Of a DNA stretch of 64,000 bases, positions 26,339 to 36,191 are shown piece by piece. The translations under genes and the position numbers were made by a program. Positions within the stretch are counted from its first letter, which is position 1; the number at the start of each line of letters is the position of its first letter. The stretch comes from Parapedobacter lycopersici (GTDB taxonomy: Bacteria > Bacteroidota > Bacteroidia > Sphingobacteriales > Sphingobacteriaceae), in the NCBI RefSeq assembly GCF_024643285.1, contig NZ_JAMSLW010000004.1, forward strand, positions 62,001 through 126,000. Direction: 5' to 3'. Under the pieces are notes generated by a model, which was not told the origin of the DNA, searched no databases, and saw only the letters and a program-made list of their open reading frames with translations.

Positions 26339-26854
26339 ATGAATAAGATAGAATTTAACACCTTAGTAGTCAGAGAAGTTGGTTCATTGAATAATTACGC
26401 ATTATATTTTACGCATAACGAGGAAAATGCACACGATCTGGTACAGGACACCATGCTTAAGGCATTTTCCTACTACAATAAATTCAGGGAAGGCACCAAT
26501 TTACAAGCCTGGCTTTACACCATTCTGAAGAATACCTTCATTAATTATTACCGCCGCCAGACCAAGACCAACAGCATCATTCTTAAATCAAACGAAATTT
26601 CATCGGCTGATCTGTTCAAAAGTGCCTGTAATAACAGCGCGGAGGGAAAGTTTATGATGCAGGACATCCAGTCTGCATTATCCAAACTGCCCGAAGAATA
26701 TTACCTGCCATTTTCCATGTATTTTGAAGGATACAAATACCATGAGATTGCCGAACATTTCCGCATACCCATCGGAACGGTAAAAACACGGATCCATGTA
26801 GCCCGTCAGCAGCTGAAGAAAAAACTGAAATGCTATTCACAGGCAGCTGATTAA
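26339..26854 (+). CDS. ECF RNA polymerase sigma factor
   Basis: A 171-residue ECF factor. Region 2 shows [17 protein letters not shown] and the core [19 protein letters not shown]; region 4 shows [20 protein letters not shown] then ARQQLKKKL. It has a complete helix-turn-helix with the GTVKTRIH motif. No anti-sigma gene is visible on either side; the next gene (26903) is a membrane transporter-like gene. It is preceded by 254 bp of A/T-rich DNA without a clear TAnnTTTG element. Confidence 0.95.
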   Translation: MNKIEFNTLVVREVGSLNNYALYFTHNEENAHDLVQDTMLKAFSYYNKFREGTNLQAWLYTILKNTFINYYRRQTKTNSIILKSNEISSADLFKSACNNSAEGKFMMQDIQSALSKLPEEYYLPFSMYFEGYKYHEIAEHFRIPIGTVKTRIHVARQQLKKKLKCYSQAAD

Positions 26855-26902
26855 TTAGCGTTACCCTTATCCATAACGTGCATGATCTAATCCGGAGACT
26901 GT

Positions 26903-28000
26903 ATGCAGATACATCGCACGACACGTGCTGCCAATATTGTCATTATATCAGCCGTATCCATTATTGCACTTTATATTGCCGCTCCGTTTCTGATTCCACT
27001 GTCGCTCGCTGCGCTGTTAGCTATGCTGTTTTACCGGTTCAGTGAATGGCAGGAGCGGAAAGGTATACCCCGTGGACTATCCGCCCTGTTTTCGGTGCTT
27101 GCACTGCTGGGTACGGTTGTATTAATCGGCGTTATTTTGGCCTGGCAGATCAGCGGCCTGACCGATAATTTCGACAAGATGAAGGAGCAGGTCGTTTCCC
27201 AGTTCCGTGCGCTCCGTGAATGGATAAGCCGGTCGACCGGCATTGATTTCGTACAGCAACAGCAGTTGGTTACCCCGCAGGCACAGGGTGGCGGGTCCCA
27301 GGCCGGTAACCTCTTCCTGAAGTTTATCAACAAATTAACCGGGCTGCTGGTTGATGCCGTACTGGTGGTGGTGTATACCTACCTGCTACTGTATTACCGC
27401 ACACACATTAAACGATTTATCCTGAAAGCGGTTCCCCAGTCAAACCGGAACCATGTCCGCACGATTATCCGCAAATCCGTCGATGTATCGGGCGATTATT
27501 TAATCGGTCTATTTAATATGGTGGCCATTTTATGGGTTATGTATAGCATTGGATTCAGTCTTGTTGGGCTGACGGGCGCAGTGTTTTTTGCCATATTATG
27601 CGGCATTTTTGAGATCGTTCCGTTCATCGGTAATCTCGTCGGCAACCTGGTAGCGGTGCTGGCCGTACTGTCCCAGGGTGGCGACGCCGCGATGGTGCTG
27701 GGCATCCTGGCGGTTTACCTGACCATTCAGTTTCTGCAAAGTTATATCCTGGAGCCGCTTGTCGTCGGACAACGGGTAAACATAAATCCGCTATTTACCA
27801 TCATCGCACTGGTGATCGGCGAATTACTTTGGGGTATTGCCGGTATGGCGATGGCCATTCCCCTGCTGGGAATTGTAAAGATAGTATGCGACAACGTACC
27901 TGAATTACATGCTTACGGGGCCGTGATCGGTCCGATCAGATCACGGGGTGACTCCACATCGGTATTGAACTTCCTGAAACGGCTTTTACCGGGAAAATAG
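26903..28000 (+). CDS. AI-2E family (PF01594) membrane protein
   Basis: A 365-residue integral membrane protein of the AI-2E/PerM family, with about eight helices. Recognisable parts are the N-terminal helix pair IIALYIAAPFLIPLSLAALL, a soluble loop (about 88-142), and the conserved C-terminal block VGQRVNINPLFTIIALVIG and LLWGIAGMAMAIPLLGI. Members have been assigned to quorum-signal export, Na+/H+ antiport or unknown functions, so no specific role is claimed. Its 3' end overlaps a candidate terminator and it is convergent with the topoisomerase gene, 5 bp away. Confidence 0.9.
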   Translation: MQIHRTTRAANIVIISAVSIIALYIAAPFLIPLSLAALLAMLFYRFSEWQERKGIPRGLSALFSVLALLGTVVLIGVILAWQISGLTDNFDKMKEQVVSQFRALREWISRSTGIDFVQQQQLVTPQAQGGGSQAGNLFLKFINKLTGLLVDAVLVVVYTYLLLYYRTHIKRFILKAVPQSNRNHVRTIIRKSVDVSGDYLIGLFNMVAILWVMYSIGFSLVGLTGAVFFAILCGIFEIVPFIGNLVGNLVAVLAVLSQGGDAAMVLGILAVYLTIQFLQSYILEPLVVGQRVNINPLFTIIALVIGELLWGIAGMAMAIPLLGIVKIVCDNVPELHAYGAVIGPIRSRGDSTSVLNFLKRLLPGK

Positions 28001-28016
28001 CCGCTTTACCTTTTTT
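27980..28016 (+). terminator. Candidate terminator of the AI-2E gene
   Basis: CGGCT (27980-27984) pairs with AGCCG (27999-28003), and TTT with AAA continue the stem past one bulged T. It is followed by the T-rich stretch CTTTACCTTTTTTCC. It overlaps the end of the AI-2E gene. The stem is short and bulged, so confidence is limited. Confidence 0.4.
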
Positions 28017-29067
28017 CCATGTGGGTACGCAAAAATGCCAACAAATGGGTTTCTGACTGTTTCAATGTCGGCAACCGGCGGTATTGCCTGCTTTTAAAAA
28101 GATAGGGCAGTAACGTGCCATCTTCATAGGCAGCCAGGAGATTATCCGGCACATAATATTGCCTGCAAACGGAACGTGTATTACCCAGGCGTTCGGAAAC
28201 CGCATCAAGCACCTCAATAATATTGGCTTTGCAAGTTTTGTCATCGGTATATTCGGGGTATCCGGCCAGCAGGCGGAATGTCCAGAGGCCGGCATACCAG
28301 GTCCGGTAGTCCTTCGACGAAAATGCAACAGCCGAATTTCGCTGGAGGTAACTGTTGATATCACGGGCGCGGAGCCGACATGGTTTACCTGCCGCGTCCA
28401 CGTACTGAAAGAAGAACGGCCCGGCCAATTGTTGCACTTCCATTAACCAGGCCGCCAACCGGGAATGCTGAAGCTGTATTTCATGATATACTTTCTTTTT
28501 CCCGCGGAAACAGCACGTAATGATATTGTCCGAAATGTTAATGTGTTTCTTTTTAAGCGTGGTTAATCCATGGCTGCTGTAGCGATGCAGGTATTGATCA
28601 CTGCCCACCCGAATCAGTGTTTCTTCCATCACCCGAAGGGCAATGGCGATGACTTTTTCCCTTATTGGCGTGTGGTACCGGATATCGCGGGCCATCCGCC
28701 GCCTGATACGCGGCAACGCTTCGCCGAAGGCCACCATCCTTCGAATTTTCTTCTGTTGCCTTTCCGCTGTCCACGCGGGATGATAAAGATATTGCTTCCT
28801 GCCCTCCTCATCCAATCCAGTGGCCTGTAAATGTCCTTTTTTACTGGGGCATATCCACACCTCACCCCAGGCGGGCGGAATGGCCAGTGCCTGGAAGCGA
28901 TCCAGTGTCTTTTCATCGGTTATCCGATTGTTTTCGGGGTCTGCATAATAGACACCCCTACCACGTTTGACGCGGGTATAGCCCGGTACGTTATCCGGGA
29001 TGTACCGTAATTTGGTTCGTGGCACAGCAGGCCGGGGTTCATCGTCCCTGCTCGGTTTGTCCATCAT
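28006..29067 (-). CDS. DNA topoisomerase IB
   Basis: A 353-residue type IB topoisomerase of the bacterial/poxvirus-like class, which nicks one strand and relaxes supercoils. Conserved elements are YHPAW (95-99), RVGSDQYLHRYSSHGLTTL (153-171), KKVYHEIQ, the active-site-region SSKDYRTWYAG (250-260), and the C-terminal CRQYYVP with the nucleophilic Tyr (Y304 or Y305). The usual His after the Tyr-Val motif is replaced by PDN, so that substitution is unusual. The gene is in a unit with a winged-helix gene upstream, which it overlaps by 29 bp. Confidence 0.92.
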   Translation of the reverse strand: MMDKPSRDDEPRPAVPRTKLRYIPDNVPGYTRVKRGRGVYYADPENNRITDEKTLDRFQALAIPPAWGEVWICPSKKGHLQATGLDEEGRKQYLYHPAWTAERQQKKIRRMVAFGEALPRIRRRMARDIRYHTPIREKVIAIALRVMEETLIRVGSDQYLHRYSSHGLTTLKKKHINISDNIITCCFRGKKKVYHEIQLQHSRLAAWLMEVQQLAGPFFFQYVDAAGKPCRLRARDINSYLQRNSAVAFSSKDYRTWYAGLWTFRLLAGYPEYTDDKTCKANIIEVLDAVSERLGNTRSVCRQYYVPDNLLAAYEDGTLLPYLFKSRQYRRLPTLKQSETHLLAFLRTHMEKR

Positions 29068-29293
29068 ATGCAGCGATAAAGTCGAGGCCTTCCTGGGTGA
29101 TCTCCAGCATTTTATTACCGGGAAGCTGACTGTCTTTCATGGCATAGGTTACCAGATAGCCCGCTCCGCGCAATTCGGTTACGGCACTAAACAGTTCCGA
29201 AGGGTCGACATGAAGCTCCTCGGCAAATTTTTGTATTGAGCCAACCGACCACCTTCCCAATAGCTGCAACAGCTGTTGCGCAACATAAGTCAT
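29039..29293 (-). CDS. Small winged-helix protein
   Basis: An 84-residue protein with a winged-helix pattern: a helix QQLLQLLGRWSVGSIQKFAEEL, the recognition helix SELFSAVTELRGAGYLVTY, then a wing strand MLEITQEGLDFIAAY. The ATG at 29293 is preceded by GGAGG 10 bases upstream, a stronger ribosome site than most genes here have. Its 3' end overlaps the topoisomerase start by 29 bp. It may regulate or be co-expressed with the topoisomerase; neither is shown. Confidence 0.65.
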   Translation of the reverse strand: MTYVAQQLLQLLGRWSVGSIQKFAEELHVDPSELFSAVTELRGAGYLVTYAMKDSQLPGNKMLEITQEGLDFIAAYDGQTEQGR

Positions 29294-29661
29294 CCTGTAT
29301 TTCCTCCATGTACATATACACGGCCGGGGATGGAATGTTTTAGGTTTTCTATTTTTTTCCGAACTGACCCTGGACCTCATTAAAGAGCAGTGCCATCTTA
29401 AAATTTTCGAGGCTTCGAAAAGACGCATCGTCATTTCTGCCGTCATGTCTATTCCGATCCCTCCGGCCTGAATCGGATAATTGTGCTGAACCCAGGGAAG
29501 AGGCAGCCAGCATAGCGCCTGCCAAATTACGATGTACTTTGTTTGCTTTCATACCAATCTGTGTTGATTCACTGAATTTATTAAACGACTCCTTGGGGTC
29601 AATGCCCCTCAAACATATACATCGATGGATTAAAGTTCAAAAACACTAAAAACTCACCAAA
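29294..29661. other. Intergenic region, possible small CDS
   Basis: A 368-bp gap between the winged-helix and response regulator genes. A minus-strand frame (29349-29612, with ATG at 29552 and TTG at 29612) could encode a 67-residue basic, Asn/Arg-rich protein. It shows no recognisable domain, so I leave it uncalled. Confidence 0.35.
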
Positions 29662-30030
29662 TTAGGAAAGGCTCTTAGGGTAATGTTCATTGATCGCATC
29701 AATCACGTCATATATTTCAAACGGTTTGCGTATGTACGCATTGGCACCACAGCTCGCTGCAATATCCTGAATCTCCCGGACCGCCGAGATCATAATGATC
29801 GGAATCTCTGCCGTGTCTTTATTTGACCTCAATTCCCGGCAAAGATTGCTGCCCCAGCACCAGCTCAGTCCCTCATCCATGAGGATAAGGCCTACCTCCC
29901 CACCTGCCAGGTATTTATACATTGACTTTCCACTATCTGTGATCACTTCATAATGCTCGTATTGTATGATTTCGGAAACGATTTCTGCCATGTCCGGATC
30001 GTCTTCGATGTAAAGAATTTTTTTCTTCAT
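29662..30030 (-). CDS. Single-domain response regulator
   Basis: A 122-residue CheY-like receiver. Acidic pocket D10-D11 (YIEDDPD), phospho-acceptor Asp52 (LMDEG), Thr/Ser in IMISAVR (Ser82) and Lys102 in RKPFE are present. There is no output domain and no kinase gene next to it, so it probably works through a partner phosphorelay or by binding a target protein. Upstream lies 153 bp of A/T-rich DNA up to the next gene (30184). Confidence 0.9.
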   Translation of the reverse strand: MKKKILYIEDDPDMAEIVSEIIQYEHYEVITDSGKSMYKYLAGGEVGLILMDEGLSWCWGSNLCRELRSNKDTAEIPIIMISAVREIQDIAASCGANAYIRKPFEIYDVIDAINEHYPKSLS

Positions 30031-30183
30031 TGAAGTAGTGCGCTGGAAAAATGTAAGAATAATTTAAGTTTATATCCCCTAAAAAACGATTATATACTGC
30101 TCAAATGGTTACTTTGGGAAGTATACAATATATACGTCTTTTTGTTTCAAAAATTTTTACAAGATAAACATATTTATTCAGCA

Positions 30184-30684
30184 TTAAAAATGCCGGATCA
30201 GGTGATTGGCGATCTCCGATATGGTCTGCAACACGATGGTTTCGGGATTTCCTTCGAATGTTTTCCGAAGGCTAACCTCTCCACGGCTGTCCAACAGGTG
30301 GATAAACATGGTACCTACCGGTTTCGCCGCACTCTCGCTGCCACCGGGATGCGTCAGTCCGGTAACAGCGATGTAGATGTCCGCGTCGATGCAGTTTTTT
30401 AATCCGAGGGCCAGCAGGCGGGTCACCTCACTGGACTCAGCGGTGTGGCGTTCAATGGCTGCCATCGGTACCCCGAGTAAGGCATGTTTGATGCAGGCGT
30501 CATAACACACGATAGACCCTTTTAAAAATGCCCCCGCATTCGGCGCAAGCGTAAATTCGGCACACAGGCGCCCCCCTGTCGCACTTTCGGCGAAAGCAAC
30601 TGTCAGCCCCTTATCAGCAAGTAACCGCGCACAACGGACCACCTCGGGCAAATGCACCGGATCGTTTTCGTATACCTTCCGCAT
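30184..30684 (-). CDS. CinA-family nicotinamide-nucleotide amidohydrolase (PncC)
   Basis: A 166-residue stand-alone CinA C-terminal domain. The family hydrolyses nicotinamide mononucleotide to nicotinate mononucleotide, recycling the NAD breakdown product made by NAD-dependent ligases. Typical motifs: AFAESATGGRLCAEFT, GSIVCYD, TAESSEVTRLLALG, and AVTGLTHPGGSE. It lacks the N-terminal MoCF domain of full CinA. It lies 8 bp downstream of the hydrophilic 30693 gene on the same strand. Confidence 0.88.
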   Translation of the reverse strand: MRKVYENDPVHLPEVVRCARLLADKGLTVAFAESATGGRLCAEFTLAPNAGAFLKGSIVCYDACIKHALLGVPMAAIERHTAESSEVTRLLALGLKNCIDADIYIAVTGLTHPGGSESAAKPVGTMFIHLLDSRGEVSLRKTFEGNPETIVLQTISEIANHLIRHF

Positions 30685-30692
30685 GTATCTGG

Positions 30693-30953
30693 TTAATCCC
30701 GGTCTTTATCCGATCCGGCCGGATCACGATGTATGCGGTTTCCGCCCCCCGGTTTGGAATTGCCCTGTTGTGAGCCGGTTCCTTCGGGAAGGGTATTCAA
30801 CTGTTCATCCTGCGGGTCAATGCCCCCTTCGTAATTCTTTTGCTCCTTTTTGTCTTTGAGATCGTGTCGTGCCCGAATCAGGTCGCTCGCCTTTTTATTG
30901 GGCAGTGCTTTTCCTCCGGCGGAGAGTGCCTCACTTTCTTTCTTAATTGCCAT
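30693..30953 (-). CDS. Hydrophilic, probably disordered protein
   Basis: An 86-residue protein rich in Lys, Asp, Glu, Gly and Asn, with almost no hydrophobic core. I do not recognise a family. The composition is like that of small stress hydrophilins, so a protective role is possible but unproven. It precedes the CinA gene by 8 bp and probably shares its transcript. Confidence 0.6.
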   Translation of the reverse strand: MAIKKESEALSAGGKALPNKKASDLIRARHDLKDKKEQKNYEGGIDPQDEQLNTLPEGTGSQQGNSKPGGGNRIHRDPAGSDKDRD

Positions 30954-31127
30954 AAGTAGCTGTGTTATTGTTTTTCCTTAACAGTGCAGGTTGCTTAAAT
31001 GTTTTGAAACGTACTGGCGATAACATCTTTTGGATGGAAAGTGGCCGGTTGCATTAACGGATCCCATTAAATTAAAACTACACATCCGGTAAATTGTTAG
31101 TGGTATACAATTCAGTAATAACTTTCA

Positions 31128-32063
31128 ATGATGACGAATCAAAGCAATTCAGGAGAAGGGAACCATAACACCGGCACAGCAGGGGAACAGGGGAATCCGG
31201 CCGACCGTTACCCCAGTCCGCCTTTCCCAAAACAACCCCAGGAAATCCCCGGAAAGGAAAGCGACCTGGTGCCACGGGCCGACCATGGAGAAAAGACCTA
31301 CCGCGGATCAGGCCGGTTAACGGGCAAAAAAGCCATTATCACCGGTAGCGATTCGGGAATTGGCAAAGCTGTGGCCATTGCATTTGCCCGTGAAGGAGCA
31401 GATGTGCTCATCAGTTACCTGGCCGATATGGAGGATGAGGATGCCGAAGATACCGCGGCTTACATACGGGAAGCCGGACAGCAGGCGGTATTGCTTAAAG
31501 GTGACATCAGCCGGGAGCAACACTGTCAGCACATTATCGAAACAGCGGTAAGCGAATTTGGCACCATTGACATACTGGTCAACAATGCCGCGTTCCAGAT
31601 GTCGCGCAAAACCCTGCAGGACATCTCTGCCGACGAATGGCAAAAAACATTTGCCGTCAATATTCACAGCATGTTCTACCTGTGTAAGGCGGCCGTCCCG
31701 CATATGCGCCCCGGATCAAGTATCATAAATACGACATCTGTCAATGCTTATGAACCAAATGCCACGCTCCTCCCCTACGCTGCAACTAAAGCGGCAATCC
31801 AGAATTTTTCTGCTAATCTCAGTCAGATATTGCTGGAGCAACGGAAGGGAATCCGGGTCAATGCGGTTGCACCCGGACCGATTTGGACACCGCTCATCCC
31901 TTCCACGATACCGGAACATGAACATTTTGGTGAAAATACCCCGTTTAAACGGCCGGGCCAGCCTGCGGAAGTGGCAACCGCGTATGTATTTCTAGCATCA
32001 GACGAAGCCAATTATGTATCCGGAGCAACGTTGCCGGTAACCGGCGGAAGGATTACGATCTGA
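31128..32063 (+). CDS. SDR-family oxidoreductase (YghA-like)
   Basis: A 311-residue short-chain dehydrogenase. A hydrophilic N-terminal extension of about 55 residues precedes the Rossmann motif TGSDSGIGKAVAIAFA (about 70-85); NNAAFQ and a YAATKAAIQ (YxxxK, active site) and a VNAVAPGPIWTPL segment follow. This extended form is that of the YghA/YhdF (general stress protein 39-like) group, NAD(P)-dependent. Substrate unknown. It lies between the CinA unit and the trehalose gene. Confidence 0.9.
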   Translation: MMTNQSNSGEGNHNTGTAGEQGNPADRYPSPPFPKQPQEIPGKESDLVPRADHGEKTYRGSGRLTGKKAIITGSDSGIGKAVAIAFAREGADVLISYLADMEDEDAEDTAAYIREAGQQAVLLKGDISREQHCQHIIETAVSEFGTIDILVNNAAFQMSRKTLQDISADEWQKTFAVNIHSMFYLCKAAVPHMRPGSSIINTTSVNAYEPNATLLPYAATKAAIQNFSANLSQILLEQRKGIRVNAVAPGPIWTPLIPSTIPEHEHFGENTPFKRPGQPAEVATAYVFLASDEANYVSGATLPVTGGRITI

Positions 32064-32157
32064 TTGCGGGTATGGATTAAATTGATTATATTAAGCACCA
32101 AGTAAATATGATTGCGCATGATGGACGCGATGCCCATCAGCGTGAAACCAAAGAAGC

Positions 32158-34332
32158 GTGAGTAAAACCATTATTGTCTCCAACCGGTTACCCGTCAGGA
32201 TTTCTGAAGGCACAGACGGACCGGAACTCCAGCCCAGCGAAGGCGGACTGGCCACAGGGCTGGCATCTATCCATAAACAAGAAGGAAATATCTGGATCGG
32301 GTGGCCCGGATTATACATCGCGGATGCAGACCAACAGGCTTATTTCCGGACGGCACTGAAAAAACAGCAACTGGTGCCGCTGTTTCTGACGGAGGAAGAA
32401 ATCAATGGATTTTACGAAGGTTTTTCCAACGAGGTGCTCTGGCCGATTTTCCATTACATCAGTACGTATGCCAATTACGACATCAATAATTGGGAAACTT
32501 ACCAGCGGGTAAACGAGCGTTTCCGCGATGCCGTGCTGGAGCATGCGGGTGCGAACGACACCATCTGGATCCACGATTACCAGCTGTTGCTGCTGCCGGG
32601 ACTGATTCGCGAGGCATTGCCGGATGCTACCATTGCCTTCTTTCAGCACATTCCATTCCCTTCGCAGGAACTTTTCCGTTTGATCCCATGGCGCAGCGAA
32701 CTGCTGGGCGGCATGCTGGGTGCCGATTTACTGGGTTTTCATACCTTTGATGATGTCCGGCACTTTGTAAGTTCAGCCACCCGGCTCTCGCCGATACACA
32801 GTCGGTTTAACCGCCTGGAAGTGGACGGGCGCGCCGTTTTTGCTGAACCTTATCCCATGGGGATTGACAGTGAAAAATTTGCCCGGCTTTCGATCGACAA
32901 AGGGGTGTTGAAACGGGTCAGGGAGTTGAAACAGAATTTTGACGGGCAAAAAATTATTCTTTGCATTGACCGGCTTGATTACAGTAAGGGCATCATACAG
33001 CGACTCAACGCTTTTGAACTGCTGTTCAGTGAACATCCCGAGTACCTGAAAAAGATTACGCTGTATATGGTGGTGGTTCCCTCGCGGGACACCGTGCCGG
33101 AGTACCGCAGATTAAAGGAGCATATCGACCAGCTGGTTGGTAATATTAATGGGCGGTATGGTACATTCGACTGGTATCCGATCGCTTATTTTTATCACGG
33201 TTACCCCATGGAAGAGATTACCGCGCTGTATAATGCCGCTGATATCTGCCTGGTGACGCCGATGCGCGACGGGATGAATCTCGTCTGTAAGGAGTATGTC
33301 GCCTGTCGGAAGAATCTCGATGGTATTCTGATCCTAAGTGAAATGGCTGGGGCATCCAAGGAGTTGATCGATGCGCTGATCGTAAACCCGAATAACATTC
33401 ACGACATCAGGGATGCGCTGCTGACGGCGTTGGACATGCCCCGCGAAGAAGAACGACGAAGGATGGAAAACATGCGCGCATTGGTGTTTAAATTCACCGT
33501 ACACCATTGGGCCAGATTATTTATGAACCGATTAAAAGAAATCAAATCATTGCAACAATCTACAAAAGCCAGGCTGGTACACGAGGAAATTAATGACCGG
33601 ATTATTTCAGCTTACCGGCAGGCGTCCAGCAGGTTGCTCCTGCTCGACTACGACGGAACGTTGGTCGGGTTTCACGACGACATTGACAAAGCCTCTCCCG
33701 ACGAGGCGCTTTACACGCTTTTGAACGCCCTGGACCGCGATGTGGCCAATCACATGGTGATTATCAGCGGCCGAAAACACCAAACACTGGACAAATGGTT
33801 TAATGGAACCAGGTACAGCCTGGTGGCGGAGCACGGGGTATGGACCAAGGATCCGGAAACACCGTGGCGGCTTAAATCCGGATTGTCCAACCGATGGAAA
33901 GAAGAGGTCGGCGTCTTAATGGAATCGTATGCCGACCGGACGCCGGGCGCTTTTGTAGAGGAGAAGAGCTTTTCGCTTGCGTGGCACTACCGCAAAGTAG
34001 AAACCGGCCTGGGGATCCTCCGAGCCAACGAACTGATTGACAGCCTGAAAAATTTCTCTTCAACCTTTGGCCTTCAACTGCTGGATGGTGACAAAGTGGT
34101 AGAAATAAGGAGTGCCGAGGTAAATAAGGGACGGGCGACACTGGATATCCTGCATGGCAACCATTACGATTTTATACTGGCCATTGGCGACGACCGCACC
34201 GATGAGGACACATTCGAAGTGCTCCCCGATACGGCCATTACCATCAAAGTGGGGGACGTGATGTCCGCTGCCCGCTATTATGTAAAGCGGTGGCAGGATG
34301 TGCGGCATTTGCTCGGATCACTCATTCAATAA
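32158..34332 (+). CDS. Fused trehalose-6-phosphate synthase / trehalose-phosphatase
   Basis: A 724-residue bifunctional enzyme that makes trehalose from UDP-glucose and glucose-6-phosphate, then removes the phosphate. The GT20 synthase part (about 1-470) shows [46 protein letters not shown] and [14 protein letters not shown]. The HAD phosphatase part (about 490-724) shows [13 protein letters not shown] and [12 protein letters not shown]. The start is GTG at 32158, 9 bases after a purine-rich AAGAAG. It is convergent with the GH15 gene across 20 bp and a small hairpin. Confidence 0.95.
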   Translation: MSKTIIVSNRLPVRISEGTDGPELQPSEGGLATGLASIHKQEGNIWIGWPGLYIADADQQAYFRTALKKQQLVPLFLTEEEINGFYEGFSNEVLWPIFHYISTYANYDINNWETYQRVNERFRDAVLEHAGANDTIWIHDYQLLLLPGLIREALPDATIAFFQHIPFPSQELFRLIPWRSELLGGMLGADLLGFHTFDDVRHFVSSATRLSPIHSRFNRLEVDGRAVFAEPYPMGIDSEKFARLSIDKGVLKRVRELKQNFDGQKIILCIDRLDYSKGIIQRLNAFELLFSEHPEYLKKITLYMVVVPSRDTVPEYRRLKEHIDQLVGNINGRYGTFDWYPIAYFYHGYPMEEITALYNAADICLVTPMRDGMNLVCKEYVACRKNLDGILILSEMAGASKELIDALIVNPNNIHDIRDALLTALDMPREEERRRMENMRALVFKFTVHHWARLFMNRLKEIKSLQQSTKARLVHEEINDRIISAYRQASSRLLLLDYDGTLVGFHDDIDKASPDEALYTLLNALDRDVANHMVIISGRKHQTLDKWFNGTRYSLVAEHGVWTKDPETPWRLKSGLSNRWKEEVGVLMESYADRTPGAFVEEKSFSLAWHYRKVETGLGILRANELIDSLKNFSSTFGLQLLDGDKVVEIRSAEVNKGRATLDILHGNHYDFILAIGDDRTDEDTFEVLPDTAITIKVGDVMSAARYYVKRWQDVRHLLGSLIQ

Positions 34333-34344
34333 CAGACCGGCAGA

Positions 34345-34361
34345 CTTCCGTTTTACGGAAG
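34345..34361. terminator. Short hairpin between convergent trehalose and GH15 genes
   Basis: A 7-bp stem (CTTCCGT at 34345-34351 with ACGGAAG at 34355-34361) with a TTT loop. It contains the GH15 stop codon and lies 12 bp after the trehalose gene. It could end either transcript, but there is no clear T-run. Confidence 0.35.
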
Positions 34362-36155
34362 AAAGATCGGACGATCCAACTTCATGGAAATCCGGTAGGC
34401 TGCGTTCATCAACCCTACGTGGCTGTAGGCTTGTGGAAAATTCCCCCACTGGCTTCCGTCATTTTCATCGACATCTTCACTGAATAGCATCAGGTGGTTG
34501 GAATAACTCAATAGCCGTTCAAATGTCGAAACAGCTTCGTCAATGCGTCCGACACATGCCAGTGCTTCCACATACCAGAAAGCGCAGATTAAAAACGTGG
34601 ACTTCGGCCGGCCAAAATCGTCGGCATGGAGGTAACGGTAAAAAAGGCCCTGGGGGGTCTTCAATTCCTTTTCCAGCGCCCGTAGGTGATGCTGCGCCCG
34701 GTCGGAAGCCGGATCGAGATAATGCATCATGATCAGCTGTAACGTACTGGCGTCCAAGTGCGGGCTATCTACCGCATTGGTATACACCTGTCGTTTTTCA
34801 TCGTAACAACGTTCAACATACTGGGTGGCCCGCTGCCCAAGTGCCTTGGCGCGCTGGATGAGCTCGTCGTCACCGATGGCCACGCCGATTTTCTGGGCTG
34901 CAGCACAGCCGGCCCATTGAAACAAATTGGAATAGCAGTGATGATTAGCGAAATTCCGGAACTCCCATATCCCCGCATCCTGTTCGTCAATGGTCTCTTC
35001 TATTTTTTTAAGGATGTAATCAACCCACCTGGCAGTGTCGGATCGTTCCCTGAATACAAACCGGTGATCGGTATACAACGGCAGTAGGGCAATCATAGCC
35101 TGTCCGTATACGTCATTCTGAATGTGCTCATAAGCCTGGTTGCCTACCCTGACAGGTTTATTCCCCTGATAACCGGCGAGGTGGTCAAGCATTTTTTCGC
35201 TTAGCTTCAGCTGCCCGTTAATTCCATAAAGTGGCTGCAGCCGACCGGTGTCGGCATGTGTGATATCGGTAATGTAATGCGCATATTGTTCCATTTCCTC
35301 AAACTGGCCGATGTGGTTCAGGGCCGAAAGGACATAGTAGCTGTCCCGCAACCAGCAATATCGGTAGTCCCAGTTCCGGCCACTGCCGGGATATTCAGGC
35401 AGACTGGTGGTACTCGCCGCGATAATCGCACCGGTATCTTCGTACTGGTGCAGTTTTAAGGTAAGCGCCGAACGGATCACTTCTTCCTGATAAAAAGTCG
35501 AGATGGTCGCATGCTTAATCCAGGTACGCCAATAGGTAATGGTTTCCCGCAGAAATTCTTCCACGGTCCGCTCAAGTGGAGCTTCCAGGGGATTGCCGTA
35601 CGTGAGTACGAGGTACTTGGTTTCACTTAAAACGATCGGGGTTTCTCCGAAAAAATGACTTACCGGTATATTGGTTGTAAGCCGCAACTGTTCTGTACCA
35701 TTCCGGAACTCCACGTGGTTGCTGCCCCTGTACTTTTCAAAATGCCCGAGACCATGTGCATGCACCGGCCGGCACTTGATATGGATCCGGGGCCGGTCGG
35801 TCGTCAGCGGTTCGATTTTCCGGATCAGCATCAGTGGCTTGAAATATCGCTGGTACTGCCTGAAGCGCGGGGCAAAATCCGTAATCCGGTAAGTGCCGTC
35901 ACCGGTTGTTATTTCGGTGCGGATGATATTGGTGTTTTCGATGTAATACTGTTTGCTGCTGTAATCACCCACGGGAAGTATGGAGAATTCTCCGCCCTTA
36001 TCCTCATCGAGCATGCTTCCAAAAATAAATGAACTGTCAAACGATGGCCAGCATAACCAGGAAATATTAGTGTTCATCTGCACGTGAGCCATAAAGGCGC
36101 AATTTCCGATAATGCCGCTTTGGTAAAGGTGTTTACTCATGTTGTTATCATTCAA
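34353..36155 (-). CDS. Glycoside hydrolase family 15 protein (trehalase/glucoamylase type)
   Basis: A 600-residue GH15 (alpha/alpha)6-barrel protein. A beta-rich N-terminal part (about 1-210) precedes the barrel, with the conserved YRYCWLRDSYYVLSALN in the middle and FLICAFWYVEALACVGR, ENDGSQWGNFPQAYSHVGL near the end. GH15 members of this intracellular type include trehalases and glucan glucosidases, so it may process trehalose or storage glucan beside the fused trehalose synthase. ATG at 36143 is an alternative start. It is the last gene of a minus-strand run. Confidence 0.9.
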   Translation of the reverse strand: MNDNNMSKHLYQSGIIGNCAFMAHVQMNTNISWLCWPSFDSSFIFGSMLDEDKGGEFSILPVGDYSSKQYYIENTNIIRTEITTGDGTYRITDFAPRFRQYQRYFKPLMLIRKIEPLTTDRPRIHIKCRPVHAHGLGHFEKYRGSNHVEFRNGTEQLRLTTNIPVSHFFGETPIVLSETKYLVLTYGNPLEAPLERTVEEFLRETITYWRTWIKHATISTFYQEEVIRSALTLKLHQYEDTGAIIAASTTSLPEYPGSGRNWDYRYCWLRDSYYVLSALNHIGQFEEMEQYAHYITDITHADTGRLQPLYGINGQLKLSEKMLDHLAGYQGNKPVRVGNQAYEHIQNDVYGQAMIALLPLYTDHRFVFRERSDTARWVDYILKKIEETIDEQDAGIWEFRNFANHHCYSNLFQWAGCAAAQKIGVAIGDDELIQRAKALGQRATQYVERCYDEKRQVYTNAVDSPHLDASTLQLIMMHYLDPASDRAQHHLRALEKELKTPQGLFYRYLHADDFGRPKSTFLICAFWYVEALACVGRIDEAVSTFERLLSYSNHLMLFSEDVDENDGSQWGNFPQAYSHVGLMNAAYRISMKLDRPIFLP

Positions 36156-36191
36156 ATTATTATGCTATTCGTCCATTGATATATGGATACC

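Noticed and set aside
29349-29612. A minus-strand open frame beginning at TTG (88 codons) or ATG 29552
   Set aside because: Basic and low in structure, with no family; kept only as a note in the intergenic entry.
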